Shown here piece after piece: positions 21,207 through 30,881 of a stretch of 64,000 nt of DNA; positions within the stretch are counted from its first letter, which is position 1, and the number at the start of each line of letters is the position of its first letter. The notes beneath the pieces were generated by a model. The model did no database searches. It was not told the DNA's origin and worked only from the letters and a program-made list of their open reading frames with translations. Position numbers and translations under genes: made by a program. This DNA is from Deltaproteobacteria bacterium (lineage in GTDB: Bacteria; Desulfobacterota; Desulfuromonadia; Geobacterales; Pseudopelobacteraceae), in assembly GCA_021779135.1 (NCBI GenBank), contig JAJYBH010000001.1, positions 25,993 through 89,992 on the forward strand, written 5' to 3'.

Positions 21207-21709
21207 AAAATCCGCTTGGCGAAAACATCATAACCACGTCACTTGATGCACTTGTGAACTGGTCACGGAAATCGTCCATCTGGCCGATGACCTTTGGTCT
21301 TGCCTGCTGCGCTATTGAGATGATGGCTACCGGCGCCTCCCATAATGACCTTGACCGATTCGGCATAATATTCCGCGCTTCTCCTCGCCAGTCAGACTGT
21401 ATCATCATCGCCGGCACTGTCACCAAGAAAATGTTGCCGGTTATCAAGACCGTCTATGAGCAGATGCCCGAGCCGAAATGGGTTATCGCAATGGGAGCCT
21501 GTGCCTGCTCCGGCGGGATATTCGATACCTATAGTGTCGTTCAGGGTATTGACGAAGCACTGCCGGTTGATGTCTATATCCCAGGCTGCCCTCCTCGCCC
21601 CGAGGCGCTACTCTTTGGTCTGATGAAACTGCAGGACAAGATAATGAAAGACAAAAACTCATTCGGATCAGCTATTGGTCTTGGTGAGAGGATTGCGTCA
21701 GCCGCCTAA
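21197..21709 (+). CDS. nuoB: NADH-quinone oxidoreductase subunit B
   Basis: [45 protein letters not shown]; start corrected to [10 protein letters not shown] at 21197. Confidence 0.97.
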   Translation: MGVENPLGENIITTSLDALVNWSRKSSIWPMTFGLACCAIEMMATGASHNDLDRFGIIFRASPRQSDCIIIAGTVTKKMLPVIKTVYEQMPEPKWVIAMGACACSGGIFDTYSVVQGIDEALPVDVYIPGCPPRPEALLFGLMKLQDKIMKDKNSFGSAIGLGERIASAA

Positions 21710-21768
21710 CTGCAACCAGCTAAGCAGGTCGTTGCATAAATCAAATCCCAGAAAAAGGGTTGGATATC

Positions 21769-22257
21769 ATGGCAGAAAATAATCGCGCAGTACTCCAGTT
21801 GAAGGAAAAATACGCTGCTTCAATTATTGACGTGGTTGAGTTCAGGGGTGAGGTGACGGTGACCGTCAGAAAGGATGCCATTATTGATATCCTTTCGTTC
21901 CTCAAGCAGTCACTTCAGTACAACCTGCTCACAGATCTTACGGCAGTCGATTATATGGGGAAGAAAGAAGATCGTTTCATGATGGTATATCTTCTTTATT
22001 CGATTTCTAACAAGGATCGCCTGCGAATCAAGACGTCGGTGAGCGAGGCCGATTGTCACATCCCGAGCGCCACTCAGGTATGGAGAACTGCTAACTGGTT
22101 GGAGCGGGAAGTCTTTGACCTTTTTGGTATCGTTTTTGACAATCATCCCGACCTTCGTCGCATCCTCATGACCGATGACTGGGAAGGGCACCCGCTCCGC
22201 AAAGATTATCCATTGCAAGGCCCTGACCGTGAACCTTATAAAGGGCGTTTGTCGTAG
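21769..22257 (+). CDS. nuoC: NADH-quinone oxidoreductase subunit C
   Basis: ANWLEREVFDLFGIVFDNHPDLRRILMTDDWEGHPLRKDYPL. Confidence 0.97.
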   Translation: MAENNRAVLQLKEKYAASIIDVVEFRGEVTVTVRKDAIIDILSFLKQSLQYNLLTDLTAVDYMGKKEDRFMMVYLLYSISNKDRLRIKTSVSEADCHIPSATQVWRTANWLEREVFDLFGIVFDNHPDLRRILMTDDWEGHPLRKDYPLQGPDREPYKGRLS

Positions 22258-22305
22258 TATAACTGCTACATCGTTTTCGTATTTCGACCATAGAAGAGGC
22301 GATAC

Positions 22306-23478
22306 ATGGCTACTACCGAAACAATGACACTGAACATGGGACCGCAGCACCCCAGTACACACGGGGTTTTGAGGCTAGTTCTCGAACTGGACGGTGAGGT
22401 GATCACCAAGATCACCCCTCATATCGGTTATCTGCATCGAGGTGTAGAAAAACTGTCCGAGCACCGCACCTACCATCAAATTCTGCCTCTTACCGACCGA
22501 CTCGATTACTTGGCGCCCATGAGCAACAACCTCGGTTATATCCTGGCAGTCGAAAAACTGATGGCGGTTGAGGTGCCCGAACGTGCTGAAACGATTAGGG
22601 TAATCATGACTGAGCTGACCAGGCTTGAATCGCATTTAGTCTGGATTGCATGCCATGCTCTCGATATCGGCGCCATGACTGTCTTTATCTATGCCTTCCG
22701 TGAGCGCGAGGCCATTATGGAGACCTATGAACTGATCTCCGGTGCACGTATGACCTCGAACTTCTTCCGGGTTGGTGGACTTTCCCAGGATGTGCCTGAT
22801 GAGTTTGTACGGAAAGTAAGTGACTTTATAGACAGTATGCCAGGATACCTGGACCAGTATGAAGGACTGTTGACGACTAATCCGATATGGCTCAAGCGAA
22901 CTATCGGAAATGGTGTCATCTCGGCCGAAGATGCCATCGATTTTGGCATTACCGGTCCAGCACTGCGCGGCTCTGGTGTTGATTGGGATCTCCGACGCGA
23001 TAATTCGTATAGTGGGTACGAGAAATACCAGTTCAAAGTGCCGGTAGGTGAAAACTGTGACACTTTTGATCGTTACAAAGTTCGATTGATTGAGATGCGC
23101 GAAGCCTGCAAGATAGTCCGTCAGGGGCTTGACAGGCTTAAGCCGGGACCGGTTCTGGCTGATAATCCGCAGGTCTGCTATCCACCGAAGGAAAATGTCT
23201 ACAACAGTATTGAGGGTCTTATACATCACTTCAAGATAGCTTCTGAAGGTTTCCCCGCACCAGAAGGAGAAGTATACCAGGGCGTTGAGGCTCCCAAAGG
23301 GGAGCTGGGATTCTATATCGTCAGCGACGGCGGAAACAAGCCGCAGCGATTGAGAATTCGCCCACCATCGTTCGTCAACCTTCAGGCAATCGAGAAAATG
23401 GCCAAAGGAGCCATGATTGCCGACTTGGTGGCTGTAATCGGAACCTTGGACATCGTTCTTGGTGAGATAGACAGATAA
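22306..23478 (+). CDS. nuoD: NADH-quinone oxidoreductase subunit D
   Basis: MTLNMGPQHPSTHGVLRLVLELDGEVITKITPHIGYLHRGVEKLSEHRTY. Confidence 0.98.
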   Translation: MATTETMTLNMGPQHPSTHGVLRLVLELDGEVITKITPHIGYLHRGVEKLSEHRTYHQILPLTDRLDYLAPMSNNLGYILAVEKLMAVEVPERAETIRVIMTELTRLESHLVWIACHALDIGAMTVFIYAFREREAIMETYELISGARMTSNFFRVGGLSQDVPDEFVRKVSDFIDSMPGYLDQYEGLLTTNPIWLKRTIGNGVISAEDAIDFGITGPALRGSGVDWDLRRDNSYSGYEKYQFKVPVGENCDTFDRYKVRLIEMREACKIVRQGLDRLKPGPVLADNPQVCYPPKENVYNSIEGLIHHFKIASEGFPAPEGEVYQGVEAPKGELGFYIVSDGGNKPQRLRIRPPSFVNLQAIEKMAKGAMIADLVAVIGTLDIVLGEIDR

Positions 23479-23580
23479 CTCCCACGTAATTAAGTAACTT
23501 GATGAACCGTGTTTAAGTAACCAATGGACTTTTCTAATAAATCAGAAAATTTGTTGTTTACTAAAAAGGAGAAGGCGCGA

Positions 23581-24093
23581 ATGAGTGAAGCAGTTGCTCA
23601 ACAGGCTGCAGAGCAGGAACCGGAAATAGACCTCTCGCTTGCCAATAAGATCATAGACAAGTATATAGACATGCCAGGAAACTTGATGCCGGTACTTCAG
23701 GGTGCTCAGGACGAGTATGGTTACATTCCTCGCGCCGTTGCCGACCTCATCGCCGAACGCCTGAATGTCTATCCTAGCCAGATATATGGTGTCCTTACCT
23801 TTTACGCCCAGTTCCATCTCAAACCGCGCGGCAGGTTTATCATCAGAGTGTGCGTCGGGACGGCTTGCCATGTGCAGGGCGCACCGCGTATCGTTGAGAC
23901 ATTCTTCGACAAACTGAAAATCGGTCATGCAGAAACCACCCCCGACCTTCGCTATACCTTCGAAAAGGTGGCCTGTCTGGGGGCTTGTGGTATGGCTCCG
24001 CTGGCCATGGTCAATGATTCAACCTACGGTGCCATGACGGTGCAGAAGGTTGATGAAATCGTTAATGATTATAACCAGAGACCAATGAAATAG
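23581..24093 (+). CDS. nuoE: NADH-quinone oxidoreductase subunit E
   Basis: VCVGTACHVQGAPRIVETFF...EKVACLGACGMAPLAMVN 2Fe-2S motif. Confidence 0.95.
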   Translation: MSEAVAQQAAEQEPEIDLSLANKIIDKYIDMPGNLMPVLQGAQDEYGYIPRAVADLIAERLNVYPSQIYGVLTFYAQFHLKPRGRFIIRVCVGTACHVQGAPRIVETFFDKLKIGHAETTPDLRYTFEKVACLGACGMAPLAMVNDSTYGAMTVQKVDEIVNDYNQRPMK

Positions 24094-24132
24094 AAAGTAG
24101 CTCGAAACTTTCCAGTAGGGGACAAATCAGTC

Positions 24133-25914
24133 ATGAGCGAAAACGAAGCAATTAAAATTCTGATCTGCCAGGGAACTGGCGGGGTTTCGATGGGCGCCAA
24201 AGAGGTAGAGGCGGCTTTCGTTAAGCATCTTGCTGAGAAAGGTGTTAGCGCCGTTGTCGGCAAGCGTTGTGATGTTATAAAGACAGGATGTCGCGGATTG
24301 TGCGCCAACGATGTCCTTGTTGACATCATAACCCCTGATCAGGGACGCGTCACCTACGATTTTGTTAAACCCGAAGAGGTCGAGAAGATCATTGAGGAGC
24401 ATATCGTCAACAAGACGATAATGGAAAAAAGAAAAGCTAAACCTTACTATAACCAATTTGTTAATGCCCAGATGCGTGTTGTCATGACCGGCTGCGGTCA
24501 GATTGATCCTGACAGTATTGATGCCTATAAAGAAGAAGATGGATTCAAGGCAATCGAGAAGTGCGTCAAGTCAATGAAACCAGAAGAGGTTATAGAAGAA
24601 GTAAAAAAATCAGGACTGCGTGGTCGTGGAGGCGGTGGTTTTCCCACTGGAATGAAGTGGTCCTTTTGCAAGGCATCGCCAGGCGAACACAAGTATTTGA
24701 TCTGCAACGCTGACGAGGGTGATCCCGGCGCATTTATGGACCGTTCTCTGCTGGAGGGTGACCCCTACTGCATCATTGAAGGTATGATGATTGCCGCCTA
24801 TGCCATTGGTTGCGATTTTGGTTACGTGTACGTTCGTGCAGAGTACCCTCTGGCGGTACAGCGTCTGCAACACGCAATTGACGTTTGTTATGAAAAAGGT
24901 TACCTGGGCAAGAATATACAGGGTTGGGGTCTTGATTTCGATATGCGCATCAAGATGGGTGCCGGTGCCTTTGTCTGTGGTGAGGAAACCGCTTTGATGG
25001 CTTCCATTGAAGGACAGCGCGGCATGAGTCGCCCTCGTCCTCCGTTCCCTGCCGTGCGCGGTCTGTGGGGGCATCCGACTAACATCAACAATGTCGAGAC
25101 ATTTGGCAACGTCCGTCACATCATCAACAAAGGTGGTGACTGGTACGCGTCACTAGGTACTGAGACTACCAAAGGTACCAAGATCTTTGCCGTCACCGGT
25201 AAGGTCAAGCACACCGGCCTGGTTGAAGTCCCTGCCGGAATGAAAATTCGCGAGGTCATCTACGATGTCTGTGGCGGTATTGCAAACAACCGAAAGTTTA
25301 AAGCCGTCCAGGCTGGCGGACCTTCCGGTGGTTGTATCCCTGCAGAAATTCTGGATACCCCGGTTGACTACGATTCGCTGATCAAAGCCGGTGCTATGAT
25401 GGGTTCTGGCGGCCTGGTCGTCATGGATGAGACAACCTGCATGGTTGACGTATCACGATTCTTTCTCAACTTTACGAGAATGGAATCATGCGGCAAGTGT
25501 GTTCCCTGTAGAATCGGTCTTAAGGTCATGCTCGATATTCTTGAACGCATTACCGAAGGACGAGGCGAGGCAACCGACATTGCCACTCTTCAGGACTTGG
25601 GAATCGCTATCAAGAAAGCCTCGTTGTGCGGACTCGGACAAACTGCGCCCAACCCGATTCTCTCCACCATCAATTATTTCCGCGATGAGTATGAAGCACA
25701 CATCAACGACAAGCGTTGTCCTTCGAACTGTTGTAAGGAACTGCTGTTGTGGCAGGTAGTCGAGGATAAGTGCGTCAAGTGCGGGGCATGCAAGAAAGCC
25801 TGTCCGGTTGACGCGATTGTATGGGAAAAAGGTCAGCTTGCATTTCTTGACAAAGAAAAGTGCACCAAGTGCAAATCATGCTATGACGCTTGCCGCTTTA
25901 TGGCACTTGAATAG
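24133..25914 (+). CDS. nuoF: NADH-quinone oxidoreductase subunit F, extended (N-terminal thioredoxin-like Fe-S domain and C-terminal 2x[4Fe-4S] ferredoxin)
   Basis: SGLRGRGGGGFPTGMKW; CGKCVPCRIG; N-terminal ICQGTGGVSMGA...GCRGLCANDV; C-terminal CVKCGACKKACPVDAI...CTKCKSCYDACRF. Confidence 0.95.
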   Translation: MSENEAIKILICQGTGGVSMGAKEVEAAFVKHLAEKGVSAVVGKRCDVIKTGCRGLCANDVLVDIITPDQGRVTYDFVKPEEVEKIIEEHIVNKTIMEKRKAKPYYNQFVNAQMRVVMTGCGQIDPDSIDAYKEEDGFKAIEKCVKSMKPEEVIEEVKKSGLRGRGGGGFPTGMKWSFCKASPGEHKYLICNADEGDPGAFMDRSLLEGDPYCIIEGMMIAAYAIGCDFGYVYVRAEYPLAVQRLQHAIDVCYEKGYLGKNIQGWGLDFDMRIKMGAGAFVCGEETALMASIEGQRGMSRPRPPFPAVRGLWGHPTNINNVETFGNVRHIINKGGDWYASLGTETTKGTKIFAVTGKVKHTGLVEVPAGMKIREVIYDVCGGIANNRKFKAVQAGGPSGGCIPAEILDTPVDYDSLIKAGAMMGSGGLVVMDETTCMVDVSRFFLNFTRMESCGKCVPCRIGLKVMLDILERITEGRGEATDIATLQDLGIAIKKASLCGLGQTAPNPILSTINYFRDEYEAHINDKRCPSNCCKELLLWQVVEDKCVKCGACKKACPVDAIVWEKGQLAFLDKEKCTKCKSCYDACRFMALE

Positions 25915-25956
25915 AATCATCACTTGAACGGTCAAACTCACTACGCAGAGGTTGAG

Positions 25957-28425
25957 ATGGTAAATCTGACAATAGATGACAAGCAGGTAACAGCACCCAA
26001 AACCGCGACAATTTATGAAGCGGCGAAGTTGAATGGGATTAACATACCGATTTTGTGCCACGACAAAAAACTGAAGCCATTCGGTGCATGCCGCATGTGT
26101 CTGGTCGAAGTGGAGCAAATGAAGGGCCGTCAGATCCCGGCCTGCACTACTCCGGTTACTGAGGGGATGATTATCCGGACCTCAACCCCTGATATTGTCA
26201 AAGCGCGTAAGATGGTGCTTGAACTTCTCCTGCTCAACCATCCAATTGACTGCCCTGTATGTGACAAGGCCGGCGACTGCGATCTGCAGAATCTAACGTA
26301 TGAATACAAGGTGAATGCCAACCGATTTACAGATGAGAAGTTCCATCACGAAATCGATTACAACAATCCTCTAATTGAACGGGATATGAATCGTTGCGTA
26401 CTCTGTGGCAAGTGCGCCCGTATCTGTGATGAAATCGTCTCATTTGGAGCCTTGACATTTATCAGCCGTGGCATTGAGACCAAGATAGGTTGTGAGTTCG
26501 ATGAAGCACTGAATTGCGAGTTCTGTGGTTCCTGCGTGTCTGTCTGCCCGGTGGGTTCTTTGCTTGCACGTCCATTCAAGTTCAAAGCACGCTTCTGGTC
26601 GCTCACCAAACAAAAGACAATATGCGGGTATTGCGGTACCGGATGTAATCTGACACTAGGAGTCAAGGACAACAAGGTTCTCACCACGATTTATGATGAA
26701 AATCAGGGCTTTCATAACGGCCAGCTCTGTTGCCGAGGGCGTTTTGGTTATCAGTTCATCAATAGCGAGAAGCGTCTGACAAAGCCTTTGGTTCGTAAAA
26801 ACGGAAACCTGGTGGAAGCTGGCTGGGATGAGGCTCTTGATCTTGTAGCTGCGCGACTGAAGGGAGCCGGAGCCGCTGCGGCTGCTATAGCAACAGCACG
26901 TTTGACGAATGAGGAACTGGTGCTTTTCAAGCAGCTGATGGAAACTGCCGGATCCAACAATTATGACCATTCCGCCGGATACGCCCATGCGGCACTCACT
27001 GAGGGTTTTGCCAGTAGCTTCGGCGTAGCCGCTTCACCTTCATCGATACTTGACATACAAAAGAGTGAGTTGTTGCTTGTGATCAAGACCGATGCGTATG
27101 AAACCCATCCGGTAGTTGGCTTCGAGATCAATATGGCGGTCAAAAATAAGGGTGTCCTGCTCAAGATTTTGTCCGACAAGTCAGGGAAACTCTCCAAACT
27201 ACCTGATGCTAAGACTCTGATCCATACTCCCGGTACAGAAACCACAATTATCAACTCATTGGCAAAAGTCATCCTGGATAATAAGCTTGCTGATGCTTCA
27301 GCTGCATTGATCCCCGGATATGACGAACTTGAGAAGGCATTAGCCGATTTTACACCTGAGGCGGTTTCTGCCCAATGTGGTTTGAGTGCTGTTGAAATTA
27401 AACAGTTGGCTAGTGCTTATGCCAAAGCAGATAAGGCTTTGATTATTTTCCCTGTTGGGCAGGCTTACCCAGGGCATACCGCCGCCTTGGCCAATGCCAT
27501 TGCCAATCTGGCCTTGCTGGCTGGGAAACTTGGCAAAGAAGGCAGCGGGGTGCTCTGCCTTTCTGAAAAGAACAACAGCCAAGGCGCCGTCGACATGGGA
27601 TTCCAAACTGCCGATGGACTCAATGCAAACCAGATTCTTGACGGTTGTGCCAGTAAGACGATAAAGACTTTGCTCATTGCTGGCGAAAATCCGATGGTGT
27701 CCTATCCTGATCACGCCAAGGTAGCAGCTGCCCTAGACAGATTAGAATTTCTGGTAGTGTCAGAAATATTTCTGACAGAGACTGCGGCCATGGCCGATGT
27801 TGTTCTGCCGGTCTGCTCCTTTGCCGAAAAGGAAGGTACCTTTACCGCTACTGACAGACGAGTACAGCATATCAAGCCAGCGATCAAAAAAACTGCTCAG
27901 AGCCGCTCAGACTTTGAGATCCTAGGGGCGTTGATCAAAAAACTGGGTGGTATCGCTCCGACAGCGCCTGCATCCGTATTTGCCGAAATAGCCTCCTCTG
28001 TTCCCGGGTATGCCGGTATGAGCTACGTGTCTCTGGGAGAAGAAGGTCAATTTGCAACTGTTGCCGTAAAGCCTGCTTTTGTAGTCCCGCAAGCTCCGCT
28101 CGCCAAATCAGAAACGGGTAAGCTGGCGCTAGTTATCGGCAGTGCTCTGTATCACAACGGAACGCTTTCTCAGTATGGTGAAGGGCCAATGCACGTCTGT
28201 CCTGAGGGATATGTCGAACTTTCCAGGGCTGATGCCGCCGCGTTAAACTTTGCTGAAAACGATCTCCTGACGGTCAGTTCGGCCGGCGGAAGCATGGTCC
28301 TCAAGGCCCGGATCTCGTCTCGCATACCGCAGGGAGTCGTCTTTGCACCATACCATTTCGGATCCAATCCGGTTAACCAGATATGGAATGGAGCTGCTGT
28401 TACCTGGGTGACCCTGACCAAGTAG
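25957..28425 (+). CDS. nuoG: NADH-quinone oxidoreductase subunit G
   Basis: MVNLTIDDKQVTAPKTATIYEAAKLNGINIPILCH; CDKAGDCDLQ; 4Fe-4S motifs; molybdopterin-oxidoreductase-like region. Confidence 0.96.
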   Translation: MVNLTIDDKQVTAPKTATIYEAAKLNGINIPILCHDKKLKPFGACRMCLVEVEQMKGRQIPACTTPVTEGMIIRTSTPDIVKARKMVLELLLLNHPIDCPVCDKAGDCDLQNLTYEYKVNANRFTDEKFHHEIDYNNPLIERDMNRCVLCGKCARICDEIVSFGALTFISRGIETKIGCEFDEALNCEFCGSCVSVCPVGSLLARPFKFKARFWSLTKQKTICGYCGTGCNLTLGVKDNKVLTTIYDENQGFHNGQLCCRGRFGYQFINSEKRLTKPLVRKNGNLVEAGWDEALDLVAARLKGAGAAAAAIATARLTNEELVLFKQLMETAGSNNYDHSAGYAHAALTEGFASSFGVAASPSSILDIQKSELLLVIKTDAYETHPVVGFEINMAVKNKGVLLKILSDKSGKLSKLPDAKTLIHTPGTETTIINSLAKVILDNKLADASAALIPGYDELEKALADFTPEAVSAQCGLSAVEIKQLASAYAKADKALIIFPVGQAYPGHTAALANAIANLALLAGKLGKEGSGVLCLSEKNNSQGAVDMGFQTADGLNANQILDGCASKTIKTLLIAGENPMVSYPDHAKVAAALDRLEFLVVSEIFLTETAAMADVVLPVCSFAEKEGTFTATDRRVQHIKPAIKKTAQSRSDFEILGALIKKLGGIAPTAPASVFAEIASSVPGYAGMSYVSLGEEGQFATVAVKPAFVVPQAPLAKSETGKLALVIGSALYHNGTLSQYGEGPMHVCPEGYVELSRADAAALNFAENDLLTVSSAGGSMVLKARISSRIPQGVVFAPYHFGSNPVNQIWNGAAVTWVTLTK

Positions 28426-28475
28426 TCTATTACAACACCTACGAAAATAACTATAAACCAAGGAAAGAGGGACAG

Positions 28476-29543
28476 ATGGATATCGTGATATTAGGACTGC
28501 CGATGATGTACTACATCGCCATGGTTGCCAAGGTCCTGGTGGCGTTTGTCTTCGTGTTGCTGACCGTGGCATATTCCACTTATGCTGAACGCAAAATTAT
28601 CGGACATATGCAAGTGCGACTGGGACCTATGCGTACTGGATGGCACGGACTTTTGCAACCGATAGCCGACGGAGTCAAACTCTTTTTCAAGGAAGAGATT
28701 GTCCCTGCACAAGCGAGTACCTTTGCTTTTTTGATTGCACCTATAATTGCACTGGTCCCGGCCTTTATAACTTTTGCAGTCATCCCGTTCGGTGGAGTTA
28801 TTGAGGTGGCCGGCTACAAGATTCCGCTACAGGTTGCAAGTTACGTTGATGTCGCCTCCGGTAAAGTTTATGACATCAACGTCGGTGTATTGTATATCCT
28901 AGCCATGTCTTCAATCGGTGTTTATGGCATTGTCCTAGCCGGATGGGCATCAAACAGCAAGTATTCTCTTCTGGGCGGTCTGCGTGCATCGGCACAGATG
29001 ATATCGTACGAACTTTCAGCCGGTCTGGCCATTGTCTCTGTTTTTATGCTTTCCGGCACTCTTTCAATGAATGAAATTGTCAATCTTCAATCCGGTGTTG
29101 GAGGGTTCGACTGGTACATATTCAAACAGCCGCTAGCATTTATCATGTTTTTCATCTGTTCGATAGCAGAGATCAACCGCACACCTTTCGACCTACCAGA
29201 AGCAGAAACTGAACTGGTATCGGGATTCTGCACTGAGTATTCAAGTATGAAATACGCGATGTTTTTCATGGCTGAATACGCCAACATGATAACCGTGTGC
29301 GCTATTACTACCACCCTGTTCCTGGGTGGGTGGAACGGTCCGATGGCAACGACAATACCACTGCTTGGCCCGGTCTATTTCGTGGCAAAGGTTTATTTCC
29401 TGATTTTCTTCTGCATGTGGCTTCGTGCAACAGTCCCCAGGTATCGCTATGACCAACTCATGCATATAGGGTGGAAAGTGTTTATCCCGCTTGGTTTACT
29501 TAACATTGTGGCCACAGGTATCTGGAATTTTATTCTTCAGTAG
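28476..29543 (+). CDS. nuoH: NADH-quinone oxidoreductase subunit H
   Basis: YAERKIIGHMQVRLGPMRTGWHGLLQPIADGVKLFFKEEIVP; AEINRTPFDLPEAETELVSGF. Confidence 0.97.
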   Translation: MDIVILGLPMMYYIAMVAKVLVAFVFVLLTVAYSTYAERKIIGHMQVRLGPMRTGWHGLLQPIADGVKLFFKEEIVPAQASTFAFLIAPIIALVPAFITFAVIPFGGVIEVAGYKIPLQVASYVDVASGKVYDINVGVLYILAMSSIGVYGIVLAGWASNSKYSLLGGLRASAQMISYELSAGLAIVSVFMLSGTLSMNEIVNLQSGVGGFDWYIFKQPLAFIMFFICSIAEINRTPFDLPEAETELVSGFCTEYSSMKYAMFFMAEYANMITVCAITTTLFLGGWNGPMATTIPLLGPVYFVAKVYFLIFFCMWLRATVPRYRYDQLMHIGWKVFIPLGLLNIVATGIWNFILQ

Positions 29544-29580
29544 GATTTAAACCAAGGACTCCAAGAACAAGGACGGAAAC

Positions 29581-29994
29581 ATGAATCCGATTAATACGTT
29601 TGTGCCGATCATACAAGGCCTTAAAATCACACTGGGGCATCTATTCAAAAAACCGGTCACCTTGCAGTACCCAGATGAGCGACCAAAAGTAGCAGCGCGC
29701 TTCAGGGGGCTGCATGCATTGAATGTTTCTCACAACAAGGCAAAATGTGTGGCCTGTTACCTCTGCCCTACTGTTTGTCCTGCCAAGTGCATAACGGTTG
29801 AGGCGGGTGAGGATGCTTCCCATGACAAGTTTGCTGCTGTCTATGAGATTGACATGTTACGCTGCATCTTCTGCGGTTACTGTGTCGAGGCTTGCCCGGT
29901 GGATGCCATTCGGATGACGGGTGAGTTTGAGCTGGCCAACTATAACCGCAAGGATTTCGTCTACTCCAAGGAACGACTCTTAGAAAAGAAATAA
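29581..29994 (+). CDS. nuoI: NADH-quinone oxidoreductase subunit I
   Basis: CVACYLCPTVCPAKCITVEA...CIFCGYCVEACPVDAI. Confidence 0.97.
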   Translation: MNPINTFVPIIQGLKITLGHLFKKPVTLQYPDERPKVAARFRGLHALNVSHNKAKCVACYLCPTVCPAKCITVEAGEDASHDKFAAVYEIDMLRCIFCGYCVEACPVDAIRMTGEFELANYNRKDFVYSKERLLEKK

Positions 29995-30005
29995 AGGAGC
30001 AGTAC

Positions 30006-30509
30006 ATGGAAACCCTCTTCTTCTTAATAATCTCGCTGGTGGCCATCGTGTCGGCGATCCTGGTGGTTACCTGCAGGAACCCGATAAATAGTGCTCTGTC
30101 ACTGATCCTGACTTTTTTCTGTCTGGCAACCTACTACGTGATGCTGGATGCACCATTCATGGCTGCAGTTCAGGTGATGGTATATGCCGGTGCCATCATG
30201 GTCCTGATTGTGTTCACCATCATGCTGCTCAATATCCGGGTAAACGCATCTAAAAGCCAATCACATAAAATTGTGCTGGGAACTATTATCGGTTTCTTCA
30301 CGCTGATCAATACCGCTGTAATCGTTTTCAAGGGTCGTGTCGCAATTCCCAGCGGACCATTGACTGGCGAAATTATCAAGCAACAGGGTCATACCGAGTT
30401 GATTGGGCGTGAGATGTTCACCACCTTTCTGCTCCCTTTCGAGATAACTTCGATTCTACTCCTGGTAGCCATTATAGGTGCTGTTATTTTGGCCAAGAAA
30501 AAAATCTAG
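30006..30509 (+). CDS. nuoJ: NADH-quinone oxidoreductase subunit J
   Basis: [52 protein letters not shown]. Confidence 0.97.
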   Translation: METLFFLIISLVAIVSAILVVTCRNPINSALSLILTFFCLATYYVMLDAPFMAAVQVMVYAGAIMVLIVFTIMLLNIRVNASKSQSHKIVLGTIIGFFTLINTAVIVFKGRVAIPSGPLTGEIIKQQGHTELIGREMFTTFLLPFEITSILLLVAIIGAVILAKKKI

Positions 30510-30525
30510 ACAGAGGGATAAATTC

Positions 30526-30828
30526 ATGGAAAATCTGAACGGTTATCTCATAATCAGCGCCATACTTTTCTCGATCGGGACGATTGGTGTGCTGACGCGC
30601 AAAAATGCCATCGTTATCTTCATGTGTGTGGAAATGATGCTTAATGCTGTGAATCTTACCTTCGTGGCGCTTTCACGGCACTTGGGCAATCTGGACGGAC
30701 AGGTGTTTGTTTTCTTTGTCATGACTGTTGCCGCTGCGGAGGCCGCCGTCGGTCTGGCTTTGATGATAGCATTTTACAACAACAAAGAATCGATTGACGT
30801 CGATGACGTCAATCTGATGAAGTGGTAG
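30526..30828 (+). CDS. nuoK: NADH-quinone oxidoreductase subunit K
   Basis: [60 protein letters not shown]. Confidence 0.98.
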   Translation: MENLNGYLIISAILFSIGTIGVLTRKNAIVIFMCVEMMLNAVNLTFVALSRHLGNLDGQVFVFFVMTVAAAEAAVGLALMIAFYNNKESIDVDDVNLMKW

Positions 30829-30881
30829 TTCCGGTTTCAATAAAACAAACAACGTTTAACGATTGAATAAAGGAGTCCCAC

